64,000 bases of DNA from Hydrogenovibrio sp965140365 (GTDB lineage: Bacteria; Pseudomonadota; Gammaproteobacteria; Thiomicrospirales; Thiomicrospiraceae). The DNA is taken from assembly GCA_965140365.1 (NCBI GenBank), contig OZ223196.1; one strand, written 5' to 3'. The position numbers were made by a program, and so were the translations under genes. The notes beneath the pieces were generated by a model, which saw nothing but the letters and a program-made list of their open reading frames with translations, made no database searches and had not been told where the DNA came from. Positions 46,229 through 54,974 of the stretch are shown here, piece after piece (the stretch's first letter is position 1; every line of letters starts with the position of its first letter).

Positions 46229-46831
46229 TTAAGGGCGTTGAAGGGCAAACCGATCTCGTGTAGTGGAATAGAGGTCGCCGCCGAGTTTGCCGATGGCGTC
46301 GAGCTGGTCGGCTTGTATCATGCCGTCTTGAACAATGGCGTCGTCGATGAAAATGTTGACCACGTCGAGCAGAATCAGGGTGCCGCCGGTGGGTTTGTCG
46401 GAAATCGGCAGGAGTTCGCGCAGTTTGCATTCGTAGCGCACCGGTGCGGTGGCGACGCTTTTGGCACGGACGTTTTCGCTGTTGCAAGCGGGGATGTCGG
46501 CGGTGGTGAATTCGCTAACGTTGTTGGGTTGAACGGCGGCGGAGGCGTTCATTTTGTCGGCCATCTCGGCGCTGACGATATTGACCACGGCGTCACCGGT
46601 TTCTTTCAGGTTTCGTAAGGTGTCTTTTTCCTGTTGGGTTTGCGGCATCACGTGGGTAATGGTGAGCACCGGCGGGGTGACGCTGGCAACGCTGAAAAAC
46701 GAATAGGGGGCGATGTTATTTGTGCCTTGTGCGCTGAGGGTGCTGACCCAAGCGATGGGGCGGGGAATGATGCCGCCGACCAGCATTTTATAGGTTTGCA
46801 GTGGTTCCAGTTGGGCGATGTCGTGGTGCAT
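46229..46831 (-). CDS. Flavin reductase-like FMN-binding protein (DIM6/NTAB family)
   Basis: 200 residues. LQTYKMLVGGIIPRPIAWVS then TLSAQGTNNIAPYSFFSVAS and the later DTLRNLKETGDAVVNIVS fit the flavin-reductase-like split-barrel family that binds FMN. The ATG follows AAGGAAC by seven bases. It is downstream of the ydcF-like gene on the same strand. The physiological substrate is unknown. Confidence 0.88.
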   Translation of the reverse strand: MHHDIAQLEPLQTYKMLVGGIIPRPIAWVSTLSAQGTNNIAPYSFFSVASVTPPVLTITHVMPQTQQEKDTLRNLKETGDAVVNIVSAEMADKMNASAAVQPNNVSEFTTADIPACNSENVRAKSVATAPVRYECKLRELLPISDKPTGGTLILLDVVNIFIDDAIVQDGMIQADQLDAIGKLGGDLYSTTRDRFALQRP

Positions 46832-46840
46832 GTGTGTTCC

Positions 46841-47671
46841 TTATTCGGATGCGTTGGATTCGGGCGCTTTGGGTTTGGGGAACCAGTCCGAACTTTTCCC
46901 TGTCCAGTAGTAGGCCGTTAGGCCAATCCATTCTTTCCATGCGGGTTCCAATGCTTTTAAGTGGTCGAAAAAGTCTAAGTCGATTTTTCGGTATTCGTCG
47001 CTGTTGGAGCGGAAATCGACTGGATAAGCGATGACGTTGATGCCCTGTTTGTTGGCAATGCCGACGGCGCGAGGCATGTGAAATGCGGAGGTAATCAATA
47101 AGTAGTGTCCGTCCGGGTTGGGCAGTAAAGGGTGAACGTTTCGGAAGTTCTCATAGGTGTTGCGCGAGTCGGATTCGATAATAATGGGATTCGGTGCAAT
47201 ATCCAGCGCCGTGAGTAATTGTCGGGCCAGGCCGCTTTCTTTTTCGGATTGGTTTTGCAATTGGAGCGAGCCACTGCCGCCGGTGAAGATGACGGGAGCC
47301 TCCGGGTAACGGGTGGCCATCTGTTTGGCAGCGATGTAGCGGTCGCCGCCCAAACCGAGTTCCGGGGTTTGCCAGCTTAAGCTGCGTTTTAAGTCTTCGC
47401 CGCCGCCCAGGACCAGAATGCCGTCGATTTTGGCTGGCATGGGGTTGGGCGTGGCGAAGCGTTTTTCCAGTGGCTGGATTAAGAGGTCGCCGACTGGGAA
47501 GGCTAAAATAATCAACGCAATCAAGCCGGTGGGTAGCAAGATTTTTTTGGCGGTTCGGATTTGGTTGAACAGCAGGAAAAGGATTCCGATAATCATTAAT
47601 ATGATAATCAGGTTGCTTGGGCTAAGCAGCGCCCAGGCGACTTTTGAGAGAACGAAAAAAACGTGATCCAT
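46841..47671 (-). CDS. YdcF/ElyC-family (DUF218) membrane protein
   Basis: 276 residues. Two N-terminal hydrophobic segments (LIIILMIIGILFLLF, LPTGLIALIILAFPVG) are followed by the DUF218 domain with DGILVLGGGEDL, PVIFTGGSGSL, ESDSRNTYENF and YLLITSAFHMPRAVGI. The Ser/Asn/His residues of these motifs are intact. Relatives such as ElyC act in envelope or peptidoglycan precursor homeostasis. It is three bases after the sensor cyclase gene on the same strand, probably one operon. Confidence 0.9.
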   Translation of the reverse strand: MDHVFFVLSKVAWALLSPSNLIIILMIIGILFLLFNQIRTAKKILLPTGLIALIILAFPVGDLLIQPLEKRFATPNPMPAKIDGILVLGGGEDLKRSLSWQTPELGLGGDRYIAAKQMATRYPEAPVIFTGGSGSLQLQNQSEKESGLARQLLTALDIAPNPIIIESDSRNTYENFRNVHPLLPNPDGHYLLITSAFHMPRAVGIANKQGINVIAYPVDFRSNSDEYRKIDLDFFDHLKALEPAWKEWIGLTAYYWTGKSSDWFPKPKAPESNASE

Positions 47672-47674
47672 AGT

Positions 47675-48964
47675 TTAAGCTTGAGACAGTTCGTTGGCTA
47701 AAATGATTTGATTGCGCCCGTTTTCCTTGGCGGCATAAACCGCTTTGTCGGCTTGGGCGATGATGTCTTCGAAAGTGTCACCGTTGCCCGGATAACCGGC
47801 CAGGCCGATACTCAAGGTGAACGGTAGAATGCCGATGCTGGGCCAATCCGCGGTTTCAAATGCCTGGCGTAGTTTCTCGGCAATGACTTCGGTGTCTTCC
47901 AATTCGGTGTTGGGGAAGATAATGACGAATTCTTCTCCTCCCCAGCGATAAATATAATCGGAGCTGCGAATAGCTTGCTGAAGAAGCTGGCTTCCGAAGA
48001 CAATGGCTTCGTCGCCCTTTTGGTGGCCGTGCATATCATTGATGTTTTTGAAGTCGTCGAAATCTACGACGGCGAGACTCAGCGGCATCTTATTGCGTTT
48101 GGCCAGAGCCAAGTGGCGCTGTGTCTGATTTTCGCCTTCCCGTCGGTTCGGCAACTGGGTGAGAAAGTCATTGGCCGCCAAGGCTTCCAGTTGGAATTGC
48201 AGTTGTTTGCGTTCGGTGATGTTCTGCACCATGCCCACCATGTGGAGCGGTTTGCCGTCATCACCGCGTTGGCAGACTTTGCCCCGGTCATGTACCCACA
48301 GATAATGGCCGTTTCGGTTGCGGAGGCGGTATTCCACTTCGTAGGCGCCGCGTAGGCCTTGGTGGTAATCTTGCATGACCTGCATGACCATTTGCAGGTC
48401 GTCCGGGTGGACATTGCGTGTCCAGGTTTCAATGACGGGCTCCATTTCGTTCGGGCCGTAACCGAGCATTTTTTTCAGCTGCGGACTGAAGAACACATAA
48501 CCGGTGTCCACTTCCCACTCCCAAAGACCGTCCGAGGCTTCATTCAGAGCAAACCAGATACTGTTCTCTTTGGTTTGCAGGTCTTTTTCCAGCGCCAGGC
48601 GTTTGTTAACGTTGCGGGCGATGGATAGAAAATAGGTTTGGCCTTGGTGTTTAAAGTGAGTAGTGTTGATTTCAACCGCAATTTCGCCGCCGTTTTTATG
48701 GAGATGACGGCCAACGAAAGTATAGGTTTTGTGGGCTTGGATAACTTGGGCAATTTCATCCCATTGTGGCTGACCGACAACATCTTTTTGCAAGGAAAGT
48801 ACGGAATGATTCAGGACTTCATGTTTTTCAAAGCCGAGGTCTTCATAAGCGGCGCGATTGCACCAGAGGATATTGGATGTTTTCGGTTCCAGCAGATAAA
48901 CGCCGTCGGCCAAATTGTCGAAAAGCGTTTCAAAATCCGGGTATTCGGTCTTTTGGGTTGCCAT
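47675..48964 (-). CDS. PAS-PAS-GGDEF diguanylate cyclase
   Basis: 429 residues, no membrane segment. PAS 1 (about 10-120: FDNLADGVYLLEPKTSNILW), PAS 2 with PAC (about 132-255: NEASDGLWEWEVDTGYVFFS, ending in VGMVQNITERKQL), then GGDEF (about 262-425) with DFDDFKNINDMHGHQKGDEA and active RWGGEEF. The inhibitory site RSSD lies five residues before it, so product feedback is expected. It should sense a small molecule or redox cue and make cyclic di-GMP. Confidence 0.92.
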   Translation of the reverse strand: MATQKTEYPDFETLFDNLADGVYLLEPKTSNILWCNRAAYEDLGFEKHEVLNHSVLSLQKDVVGQPQWDEIAQVIQAHKTYTFVGRHLHKNGGEIAVEINTTHFKHQGQTYFLSIARNVNKRLALEKDLQTKENSIWFALNEASDGLWEWEVDTGYVFFSPQLKKMLGYGPNEMEPVIETWTRNVHPDDLQMVMQVMQDYHQGLRGAYEVEYRLRNRNGHYLWVHDRGKVCQRGDDGKPLHMVGMVQNITERKQLQFQLEALAANDFLTQLPNRREGENQTQRHLALAKRNKMPLSLAVVDFDDFKNINDMHGHQKGDEAIVFGSQLLQQAIRSSDYIYRWGGEEFVIIFPNTELEDTEVIAEKLRQAFETADWPSIGILPFTLSIGLAGYPGNGDTFEDIIAQADKAVYAAKENGRNQIILANELSQA

Positions 48965-49140
48965 TTATGGGGCCTTGTAAATCTCCACTCCTTTTGCGTT
49001 TGCATGCATCAGCAGGGGTAAACGCCAGAAGTGCCTTAGTGTCAGGGTTGCGTAATTTTATTTAGTATTATTTATTTTTTGATATATCAATATGATATAC
49101 GATATGAACTCAACTTTAACCTTAATATTTCCCTTTTTCA

Positions 49141-49166
49141 CTTGAAAATGTTTTTTTTGTCCATAT
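49141..49166 (+). promoter_or_regulatory. Sigma-32-like heat-shock promoter of clpB
   Basis: CTTGAAA (49141) and CCATAT (49161) are spaced 13 bases apart, close to the RpoH consensus CTTGAAA and CCCCAT. It lies 71 bases before the clpB start. The 272-base upstream gap otherwise shows an A/T-rich stretch with a GATATATCAATATGATATAC palindrome-like segment and no gene. Confidence 0.7.
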
Positions 49167-49236
49167 CTTTATTTTAGATCAATAATCCTTGCAGGTTAAC
49201 GGCTTAGACAAGGTTAGTTTAAGGAGAATCTTAAGA

Positions 49237-51801
49237 ATGATGGATAAGTTTACATCTCAGTTTCAGTCCATTCTGGGGCAGGCGCAATCCATGGCGCTCG
49301 GTCTGGGGAATCAGTTTATTGAACCGCTACATATTCTATCGGCACTGCTGGCTGAGCAGACGTCTTTGTTGCAGCTGGCCGGTGTGGATGTGACGAAGCT
49401 TAAAACGTCCGTAGATGAAAAACTGCCAGGCCTGCCAAAAGTATCCGGGCATGGCGGGGATGTGCAATTGTCGCAAAACAGCGGGCGCGTACTGAATTTG
49501 ATGGATCAGTTGGCGCAGAAACGTGGCGACGCTTACATTGCCAGTGAATTATTTTATTTAGCCGCTTTGCAGTCCAACGATTCGATCAAGGATTTGTTGA
49601 AGCAGGCCGGCGCGACGGAACAGAGTATCGAAGCGGCCATTGACCAGGTGAGAGGAGGCGAAACCGTGCAAGACCCAAATGCGGAAGAAAACAGACAGGC
49701 GTTGGATAAATACACGCTGGATTTAACCGAACGGGCGCGCAGCGGTAAGCTGGACCCGGTGATTGGGCGGGATGACGAGATTCGCCGTGCCGTTCAGGTG
49801 TTGCAGCGCCGTACAAAAAATAACCCGGTGCTGATCGGGGAGCCAGGTGTGGGTAAAACCGCGATTGTGGAAGGTTTGGCACAACGCATTGTGAATGGCG
49901 AAGTGCCGGAAGGCCTGAAAAACAAAAAGCTATTGTCGCTGGACCTGGCCGGGTTGCTGGCGGGCGCCAAATATCGCGGTGAATTCGAAGAGCGCTTAAA
50001 AGCGTTGTTGAAGGATTTGGAAAAACAGGAAGGCTCGGTCATTCTGTTTATCGACGAAATCCATACCATGGTCGGCGCCGGTAAAACCGAAGGCTCTATG
50101 GACGCCGGAAACATGTTGAAACCGGCTTTGGCCCGTGGTGAATTACACTGTATCGGCGCCACCACCCTGGACGAATACCGTGAAAACATTGAAAAAGACG
50201 CCGCGCTGGAACGCCGTTTCCAGAAAGTGATTGTGGACGAACCGAGCGAAGAAGACACCATTGCTATTTTGCGCGGTTTGAAAGAGCGTTACGAAGTGCA
50301 TCACGGTGTGGCGATTACCGACCCGGCGATTATTGCGGCGGCGCATCTGTCGCAGCGTTACATTGCCGATCGACAATTGCCGGATAAAGCCATCGACTTG
50401 ATTGATGAAGCGGCCTCGCGTATCCGTATGGAAATTGACTCCAAACCGGAAGAGATGGATAAGCTCGACCGTCGTTTGATTCAATTGAAAATCGAACGGG
50501 AAGCCTTGAAAAAAGAAAAGGACGAAGCGTCTAAAAAACGCTTGAATGTCTTGCAGGAATCCATCGACGAGATGGAAAAAGAATACGCTGACCTGGAAGA
50601 AATTTGGAAAAAAGACAAGGCCGCACTGCAAGGTGCGAAACAGTATAAAGAAGAGCTCGATAAAGCGCGGATTGAAATGGACGCGGCGCACCGTGAAGGC
50701 AATTTGGGCAAAATGTCTGAACTGCAATACGGCGTGATTCCGGATTTGGAAGCCAAAATCAAAGCGGCGGAAGAAGCGGAAAATGAAGCCGAAGGCCAGG
50801 TGCATTTATTGCGCAATAAGGTCACGGAAGAGGAAATTGCCGAAGTGGTGGCGCGTTGGACCGGGATTCCGATTTCCAGAATGTTGGAAGGTGAGCGCGA
50901 TAAATTGTTGCGCATGGAAGAAGCGTTGGGCGCGAAGGTCATTGGCCAGCAGGAAGCGGTGTCGGCGGTGTCGGATGCGATTCGCCGTTCCCGTGCCGGT
51001 TTGTCGGACCCGAACCGTCCGAACGGTTCTTTCCTGTTCCTGGGGCCGACCGGGGTCGGGAAAACCGAGTTGACCAAAGCCTTGGCCGATTTTCTGTTCG
51101 ATACTCAGGATGCCATTGTGCGTTTGGATATGTCGGAGTTTATGGAAAAACATTCCGTGGCGCGTTTGATCGGTGCGCCTCCGGGCTATGTCGGTTATGA
51201 ACAGGGCGGTTATTTAACGGAAGCGGTGCGCCGTAAACCCTATTCGGTGATTTTGCTGGATGAGGTGGAAAAAGCGCATCCGGATGTGTTCAACATCCTG
51301 TTGCAAGTGTTGGATGACGGCCGTTTGACCGATGGTCAAGGGCGCACGGTGGACTTTAAAAATACGGTGATAGTGATGACGTCCAACCTGGGGTCGCACA
51401 TTATTCAGGAAAAAGCCGCTACTGCGACCTATGATGAAATGAAACAGGACGTCATGGAAGTGGTCGGTAGTCATTTCCGCCCGGAATTCATTAACCGGAT
51501 TGATGACATCGTCGTGTTCCATCCATTGGACCAGGCGCAAATTCGTGCGATTGCCGATATTCAGTTGAACCAACTACGTGCGCGACTGGCGGACAACGAT
51601 TTGCAATTGGAAATCGCTGAAAACGTTCTGGACAAAATCGGCGAAGCCGGCTTCGATCCGGTCTATGGCGCACGACCTTTGAAGCGTGCGGTGCAACAAT
51701 TGGTGGAAAATCCGTTGGCGCAACGTTTGTTGAAAGGGGAGTTTGTTGCTGGTGATACGGTTCATGTCGGTTTGACGGACGGCGAAATCGATTTTCACTG
51801 A
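49237..51801 (+). CDS. clpB: ClpB disaggregase
   Basis: 854 residues from ATG 49237, ten bases after AAGGAG; a TTG-type start at 49189 is in frame but lacks support. N-domain, first AAA+ module with Walker A GEPGVGKTA, Walker B VILFIDEIHTMVGAG, a long coiled-coil middle domain (about 405-525), second module with GPTGVGKTE, and ILLDEVEKAHPDV. It rescues aggregated proteins with DnaK. A heat-shock-type promoter and a terminator flank it as a single gene. A CAGGCCTG copy is at 49427. Confidence 0.97.
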   Translation: MMDKFTSQFQSILGQAQSMALGLGNQFIEPLHILSALLAEQTSLLQLAGVDVTKLKTSVDEKLPGLPKVSGHGGDVQLSQNSGRVLNLMDQLAQKRGDAYIASELFYLAALQSNDSIKDLLKQAGATEQSIEAAIDQVRGGETVQDPNAEENRQALDKYTLDLTERARSGKLDPVIGRDDEIRRAVQVLQRRTKNNPVLIGEPGVGKTAIVEGLAQRIVNGEVPEGLKNKKLLSLDLAGLLAGAKYRGEFEERLKALLKDLEKQEGSVILFIDEIHTMVGAGKTEGSMDAGNMLKPALARGELHCIGATTLDEYRENIEKDAALERRFQKVIVDEPSEEDTIAILRGLKERYEVHHGVAITDPAIIAAAHLSQRYIADRQLPDKAIDLIDEAASRIRMEIDSKPEEMDKLDRRLIQLKIEREALKKEKDEASKKRLNVLQESIDEMEKEYADLEEIWKKDKAALQGAKQYKEELDKARIEMDAAHREGNLGKMSELQYGVIPDLEAKIKAAEEAENEAEGQVHLLRNKVTEEEIAEVVARWTGIPISRMLEGERDKLLRMEEALGAKVIGQQEAVSAVSDAIRRSRAGLSDPNRPNGSFLFLGPTGVGKTELTKALADFLFDTQDAIVRLDMSEFMEKHSVARLIGAPPGYVGYEQGGYLTEAVRRKPYSVILLDEVEKAHPDVFNILLQVLDDGRLTDGQGRTVDFKNTVIVMTSNLGSHIIQEKAATATYDEMKQDVMEVVGSHFRPEFINRIDDIVVFHPLDQAQIRAIADIQLNQLRARLADNDLQLEIAENVLDKIGEAGFDPVYGARPLKRAVQQLVENPLAQRLLKGEFVAGDTVHVGLTDGEIDFH

Positions 51802-51858
51802 GGTGACTCAGGGAAAGTTTGTCCAATAAGTTTAACTTACTACTCAATCACTACAATC

Positions 51859-51890
51859 ACCCGCTTAGGCTTTGCCGAGCGGGTTTTTTT
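51859..51890 (+). terminator. Intrinsic terminator after clpB
   Basis: ACCCGCT and AGCGGGT pair with GG/CC extension around a short TTTG-type loop and end in seven T. This is a clear terminator 58 bases past the clpB stop. It does not use the CAGGCCTG core. Confidence 0.9.
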
Positions 51891-51998
51891 ATGTCTCAAA
51901 AACGTTATGACCACTCTCTAAAGGGTATGCCAGGTCTGGCCGAATAGCGGTTTAATCGGGATGGATGGATTCGATTGACTTTTAAGTTATGATAAGTA

Positions 51999-52020
51999 AA
52001 ATGATAATTGTTATCATTAG
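51999..52020. promoter_or_regulatory. Strong palindromic Fur box
   Basis: AATGATAATTGTTATCATT is nearly a perfect palindrome and fits the Fur consensus of GATAAT and ATTATC repeats. It lies 21 bases before the Cys-rich gene start. It is the best Fur-like site in the window. Confidence 0.8.
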
Positions 52021-52040
52021 TGTTCTTTGGGGGGCGAGTA

Positions 52041-52313
52041 ATGAGTCGAGCGATGGAAAGCCAAGCGCGTGTCACGATTGATTTGGATTGGGATAAGTTA
52101 TTGGAGTTAATGCAAAGTGGTGCCTTGTGTGGTGCGGACATTCATGTGTCCGACCCGGAGTCCAAGGCATTGATTCAGCAAGCTTGTTTGAAAAGTTGTG
52201 CGCAGAAAGTCTGTGCCGGGTGCGACATGAGTGACCTGTGTGGCGTGGGGGCCTGTCCTTCAGGTCATTCTGTTTCTGAACAGGTCGTGACCACGCACCC
52301 TTTTAATCTTTAA
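52041..52313 (+). CDS. Cys-rich small protein under a Fur box
   Basis: 90 residues from ATG 52041, which follows GGGGCGAG. An amphipathic start ARVTIDLDWDKLLELMQSGA leads into a seven-cysteine region: ALCGAD, QACLKSC, KVCAGC, DLCGVGACPSG. The spacing could bind an iron-sulfur cluster or zinc. It does not match Bfd or other small ferredoxins I know. A strong Fur box sits in its promoter, so it should rise in iron shortage. The 3' end overlaps the convergent YeeE/YedE gene by 11 bases. Function unknown. Confidence 0.7.
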   Translation: MSRAMESQARVTIDLDWDKLLELMQSGALCGADIHVSDPESKALIQQACLKSCAQKVCAGCDMSDLCGVGACPSGHSVSEQVVTTHPFNL

Positions 52314-53460
52314 ACAATCTCGGTTTAAGGTAAATGCCTGCGCTGTTGCCGGCCAACGCCGCCAGCGCCCAGAGCCAGCCGTGTAAACTGCCGGAGCCGA
52401 TGCCGCTGAAAAAAGCACCGATATTGCAACCGAACGCGATAACGGACCCGTATCCCATAATAAAGCCGCCTAGAATCGCCATCAGGTGAGGTTTGAGCGT
52501 GAACTGCGTCGCTTCTTGGCGGGCCGAACGTGCCAGTAGTGTGACTAACAGTGCGCCGCTAATCAACCCCAGTGTCGTCAAGCTAACAGCGTTTTCCAGT
52601 AAAGGTGATTCTTGTCGGCTGAAATGGGTGATGCCATAGGGCCAAAACGACCAGTCCAGTGGCAGATGCAAGGCATCGCTGATTTTCAAACCCCAATAGG
52701 GAAAAACATTGGCAATTGACCAAGGTTGGCCGCTGAGCAACAACAGAAAGGCATTGAGCAGCGCCAGCACCAAACCGGCTTTCAACCAAGGGTGCCAGTC
52801 GGCGATTTTCCAAAAGGCCGAAGTGTTAAGGCGTGACAGTTCATCAAAATGATTCTTTTCCTTTAAGATGGCCAGCCAATACAGCACACCAATAAAGCCC
52901 AGTTGCAATACCAAGCCTTGTATTAAACCGAAGGACTGTAGCACCGAAACGGGTTGCAGTGCGGGTACCGCCCGCCAGAATTCATTATGGTAAGCGGCCA
53001 AGGTGCCGCCAACCAATAGAAAGAAAAAACTGGTTAAGGATAACGGCTGTAATTGGCCCATTTTATTGAAGGTGCCGGAGGTACAGCCGTTGGCCAGCTG
53101 CATCCCCACCCCGAACATAAATGCACCGGCGATGACGGATAGGCTTAATGGCTGTACGAACCCTTGTAACGCCAGCCCGTTGAATTCCCCCAAGCTCAAG
53201 AGCAAGAAAAATAGCACACTGGTGAACGCCAGCATCCATAACACAGCGCGCACGCCCAGTGTTCGCCCTTGTGTCAGCAGTTGGTGGGAGCAGGTACGGA
53301 AACCGAATTGAAAATAGTTCAGACTGGCACCCAACAGGGCGCCGACCAGGAATAAAGACAAGTGGTTTTCCGATAACCACAGGCTGACAGCCAGTAGCGG
53401 CAGTAACAGCCACCAAACGGCGGCTTTCGGTAATGGTGTTAGGGCAAGTGTGCGTAGCAT
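52303..53460 (-). CDS. YeeE/YedE-family sulfur-compound transporter
   Basis: 385 residues with about ten hydrophobic segments. Conserved Cys motifs LANGCTSGTFNK (about residue 125) and IAFGCNIGAFFSGIG (about 345) match YeeE/YedE (TsuA-like) proteins that move thiosulfate or other reduced sulfur species. This fits a sulfur-oxidising lifestyle. The Cys residues are in the positions used to pass the substrate through the membrane. Confidence 0.88.
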   Translation of the reverse strand: MLRTLALTPLPKAAVWWLLLPLLAVSLWLSENHLSLFLVGALLGASLNYFQFGFRTCSHQLLTQGRTLGVRAVLWMLAFTSVLFFLLLSLGEFNGLALQGFVQPLSLSVIAGAFMFGVGMQLANGCTSGTFNKMGQLQPLSLTSFFFLLVGGTLAAYHNEFWRAVPALQPVSVLQSFGLIQGLVLQLGFIGVLYWLAILKEKNHFDELSRLNTSAFWKIADWHPWLKAGLVLALLNAFLLLLSGQPWSIANVFPYWGLKISDALHLPLDWSFWPYGITHFSRQESPLLENAVSLTTLGLISGALLVTLLARSARQEATQFTLKPHLMAILGGFIMGYGSVIAFGCNIGAFFSGIGSGSLHGWLWALAALAGNSAGIYLKPRLFKD

Positions 53461-53746
53461 GCGTTTGTCTTCTAAATCGTGATTTGAGAAGGCATTATAG
53501 AGGTGGGAGAGGTGGTAAAAAAATCATTCTTTTATATGTTGGCATTGCGTTTGGTTATGAAAAATATTGCTAATATGTTGATGTGCTAATATCCGATGGG
53601 GACTGGCCGCACAGTCCTTTGCGCGACTCGATCAAATAGCCCAAATTGCTTAAGCAACGTTCGGTACATTGATTGAATGGAGTTGAAACTGCTCAAGGGT
53701 TGATGCGGAGCTTCCTTGTCGGCAAAGAAGAGCTGGTGTTTAAGTT
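53461..53746. other. 286-base gap, no supported gene
   Basis: The gap between yeeE and the carbonic anhydrase has no frame with a start and ribosome site. On the minus strand an open stretch of about 55 codons (53590-53755) without a start codon ends at a TAG, which may be a gene remnant or chance. I see no hairpin terminator. Confidence 0.4.
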
Positions 53747-54403
53747 TTAACCGGCCGTTGCGCGGACAACGGCTTGCTCGGCTGCGTCCAGGTTGTCGAC
53801 GCTGATGTCCAGGTTCTTCAGGCGCCCGTCTTTGATGTTGTAGATAAAACCGTGCACCGCGAGCGATTGGCCTTTTTTCCAGGCTTTCCGTACCGCCGGA
53901 ACATGGCAGATATTACGCACCTGCTCCGCGACATTGATCTCACACAAACGATTGACGCGTTCTTCATAAGGCAATGCATCCAGCTCGGTTTGCTTGCGTT
54001 GGTAGTATTTTCGAATCGGACGTACCCAATGGTCAATCAAGCTGGGGTTGCCTTCTTCCATTGAGGCGATCACTCCGCCACAGCCGTAATGGCCATTGAC
54101 GATAATGTGTTTGACCTTCAGGATTTCGACGGCGTATTGGATGACCGACAGCACATTCATGTCGCTGGAGTTCACCAGATTGGCGATGTTGCGGTGTACG
54201 AAAATCGTGCCTGGGTCCATTTTGACCAGTTGGTTGGCGGGCACGCGGCTATCGGAGCAGCCAATCCACAAATATTCGGGTTTTTGTTGGTGGGAGAGGG
54301 TTTCGAAGAAGTGGGGGCGCTCGGCATTCACTTCGTCCACCCATTCTACGTTGTTTTGTAACAGTTGTTCAATCGGGCTGTTACAGTCGCATTTGTCGCA
54401 CAT
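53747..54403 (-). CDS. Beta-class carbonic anhydrase
   Basis: 218 residues from ATG 54403, which follows AAGGA; an upstream start at 54448 is less likely. Zinc ligands are in WIGCSDSRVPA and GHYGCGG (Cys, His, Cys), with the Asp-Arg dyad in CSDSR. It interconverts CO2 and bicarbonate. In this autotroph it should supply RubisCO or help inorganic-carbon balance. It lies beside the cbb cluster on the same strand as cbbM-cbbQ-cbbO. Confidence 0.95.
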   Translation of the reverse strand: MCDKCDCNSPIEQLLQNNVEWVDEVNAERPHFFETLSHQQKPEYLWIGCSDSRVPANQLVKMDPGTIFVHRNIANLVNSSDMNVLSVIQYAVEILKVKHIIVNGHYGCGGVIASMEEGNPSLIDHWVRPIRKYYQRKQTELDALPYEERVNRLCEINVAEQVRNICHVPAVRKAWKKGQSLAVHGFIYNIKDGRLKNLDISVDNLDAAEQAVVRATAG

Positions 54404-54524
54404 AATTATCCTTTTGGAGAAGTTTTGGTCGTGGTTAAGACAATACAAGCTTCTTCAAAAGATGGAATTATACCGATAATATCCAGTAACGGATAAAAAC
54501 TGATCTGAATTTATCGCGGGAAAG

Positions 54525-54956
54525 TCAAAACCAAGGATGGTTACTTGGCGGGGTGGCTTTCGGTTGTTGTGATTTTCCTAATCGATAAGCGGCTTTCAAT
54601 GCTTTAGCTGTTTTATCATTCCAGTTAAGCTGATGCTTTTGGGCGATGTCCTGTAAATACGCATCCGATCCAATTTGTTGATAGCGTTCAAGAAACGCTT
54701 CAACCGGCATGGGTAATACTACTTCAGAGGCATCAATAGGAGAGTCGAAATGAATAACTTCGATTTCACTCGATTCCAGCATCTCAAATTTATAAGAGAT
54801 GACGTCCAGTTGATTCTGTTGGGCGATTCGACTGGGGAGCTGCTGTAAAAACAGGTCGATATCGTCAATATAAGGGGGTAAGTCGACACCTAGCTCATAG
54901 CAAAAGGTTTCGCCCCGAAAATCAAATGTCGAACGCACTCTCATGGTTGACTTCAT
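54525..54956 (-). CDS. Conserved-looking small protein at the end of the cbbM operon
   Basis: 143 residues, no signal or membrane segment. The start MKSTMRVRSTFDFRGETFCY continues into ELGVDLPPYIDDIDLFLQQL, an acidic alpha/beta protein with a basic Pro-rich tail. AGGAAA precedes the ATG. It starts 18 bases after cbbO and is probably in the same transcript, so it may act in RubisCO activation or assembly. I do not recognise a family. Confidence 0.65.
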   Translation of the reverse strand: MKSTMRVRSTFDFRGETFCYELGVDLPPYIDDIDLFLQQLPSRIAQQNQLDVISYKFEMLESSEIEVIHFDSPIDASEVVLPMPVEAFLERYQQIGSDAYLQDIAQKHQLNWNDKTAKALKAAYRLGKSQQPKATPPSNHPWF

Positions 54957-54974
54957 AGAAATTTCCTAGAGCCT

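Noticed and set aside
50143..51077. Long minus-strand frames opposite clpB
   Set aside because: Antisense shadows of a conserved gene with no ribosome site or family pattern.
53590..53755. Open minus-strand stretch of about 55 codons between yeeE and the carbonic anhydrase
   Set aside because: No start codon or ribosome site; could be a remnant but nothing supports a gene.
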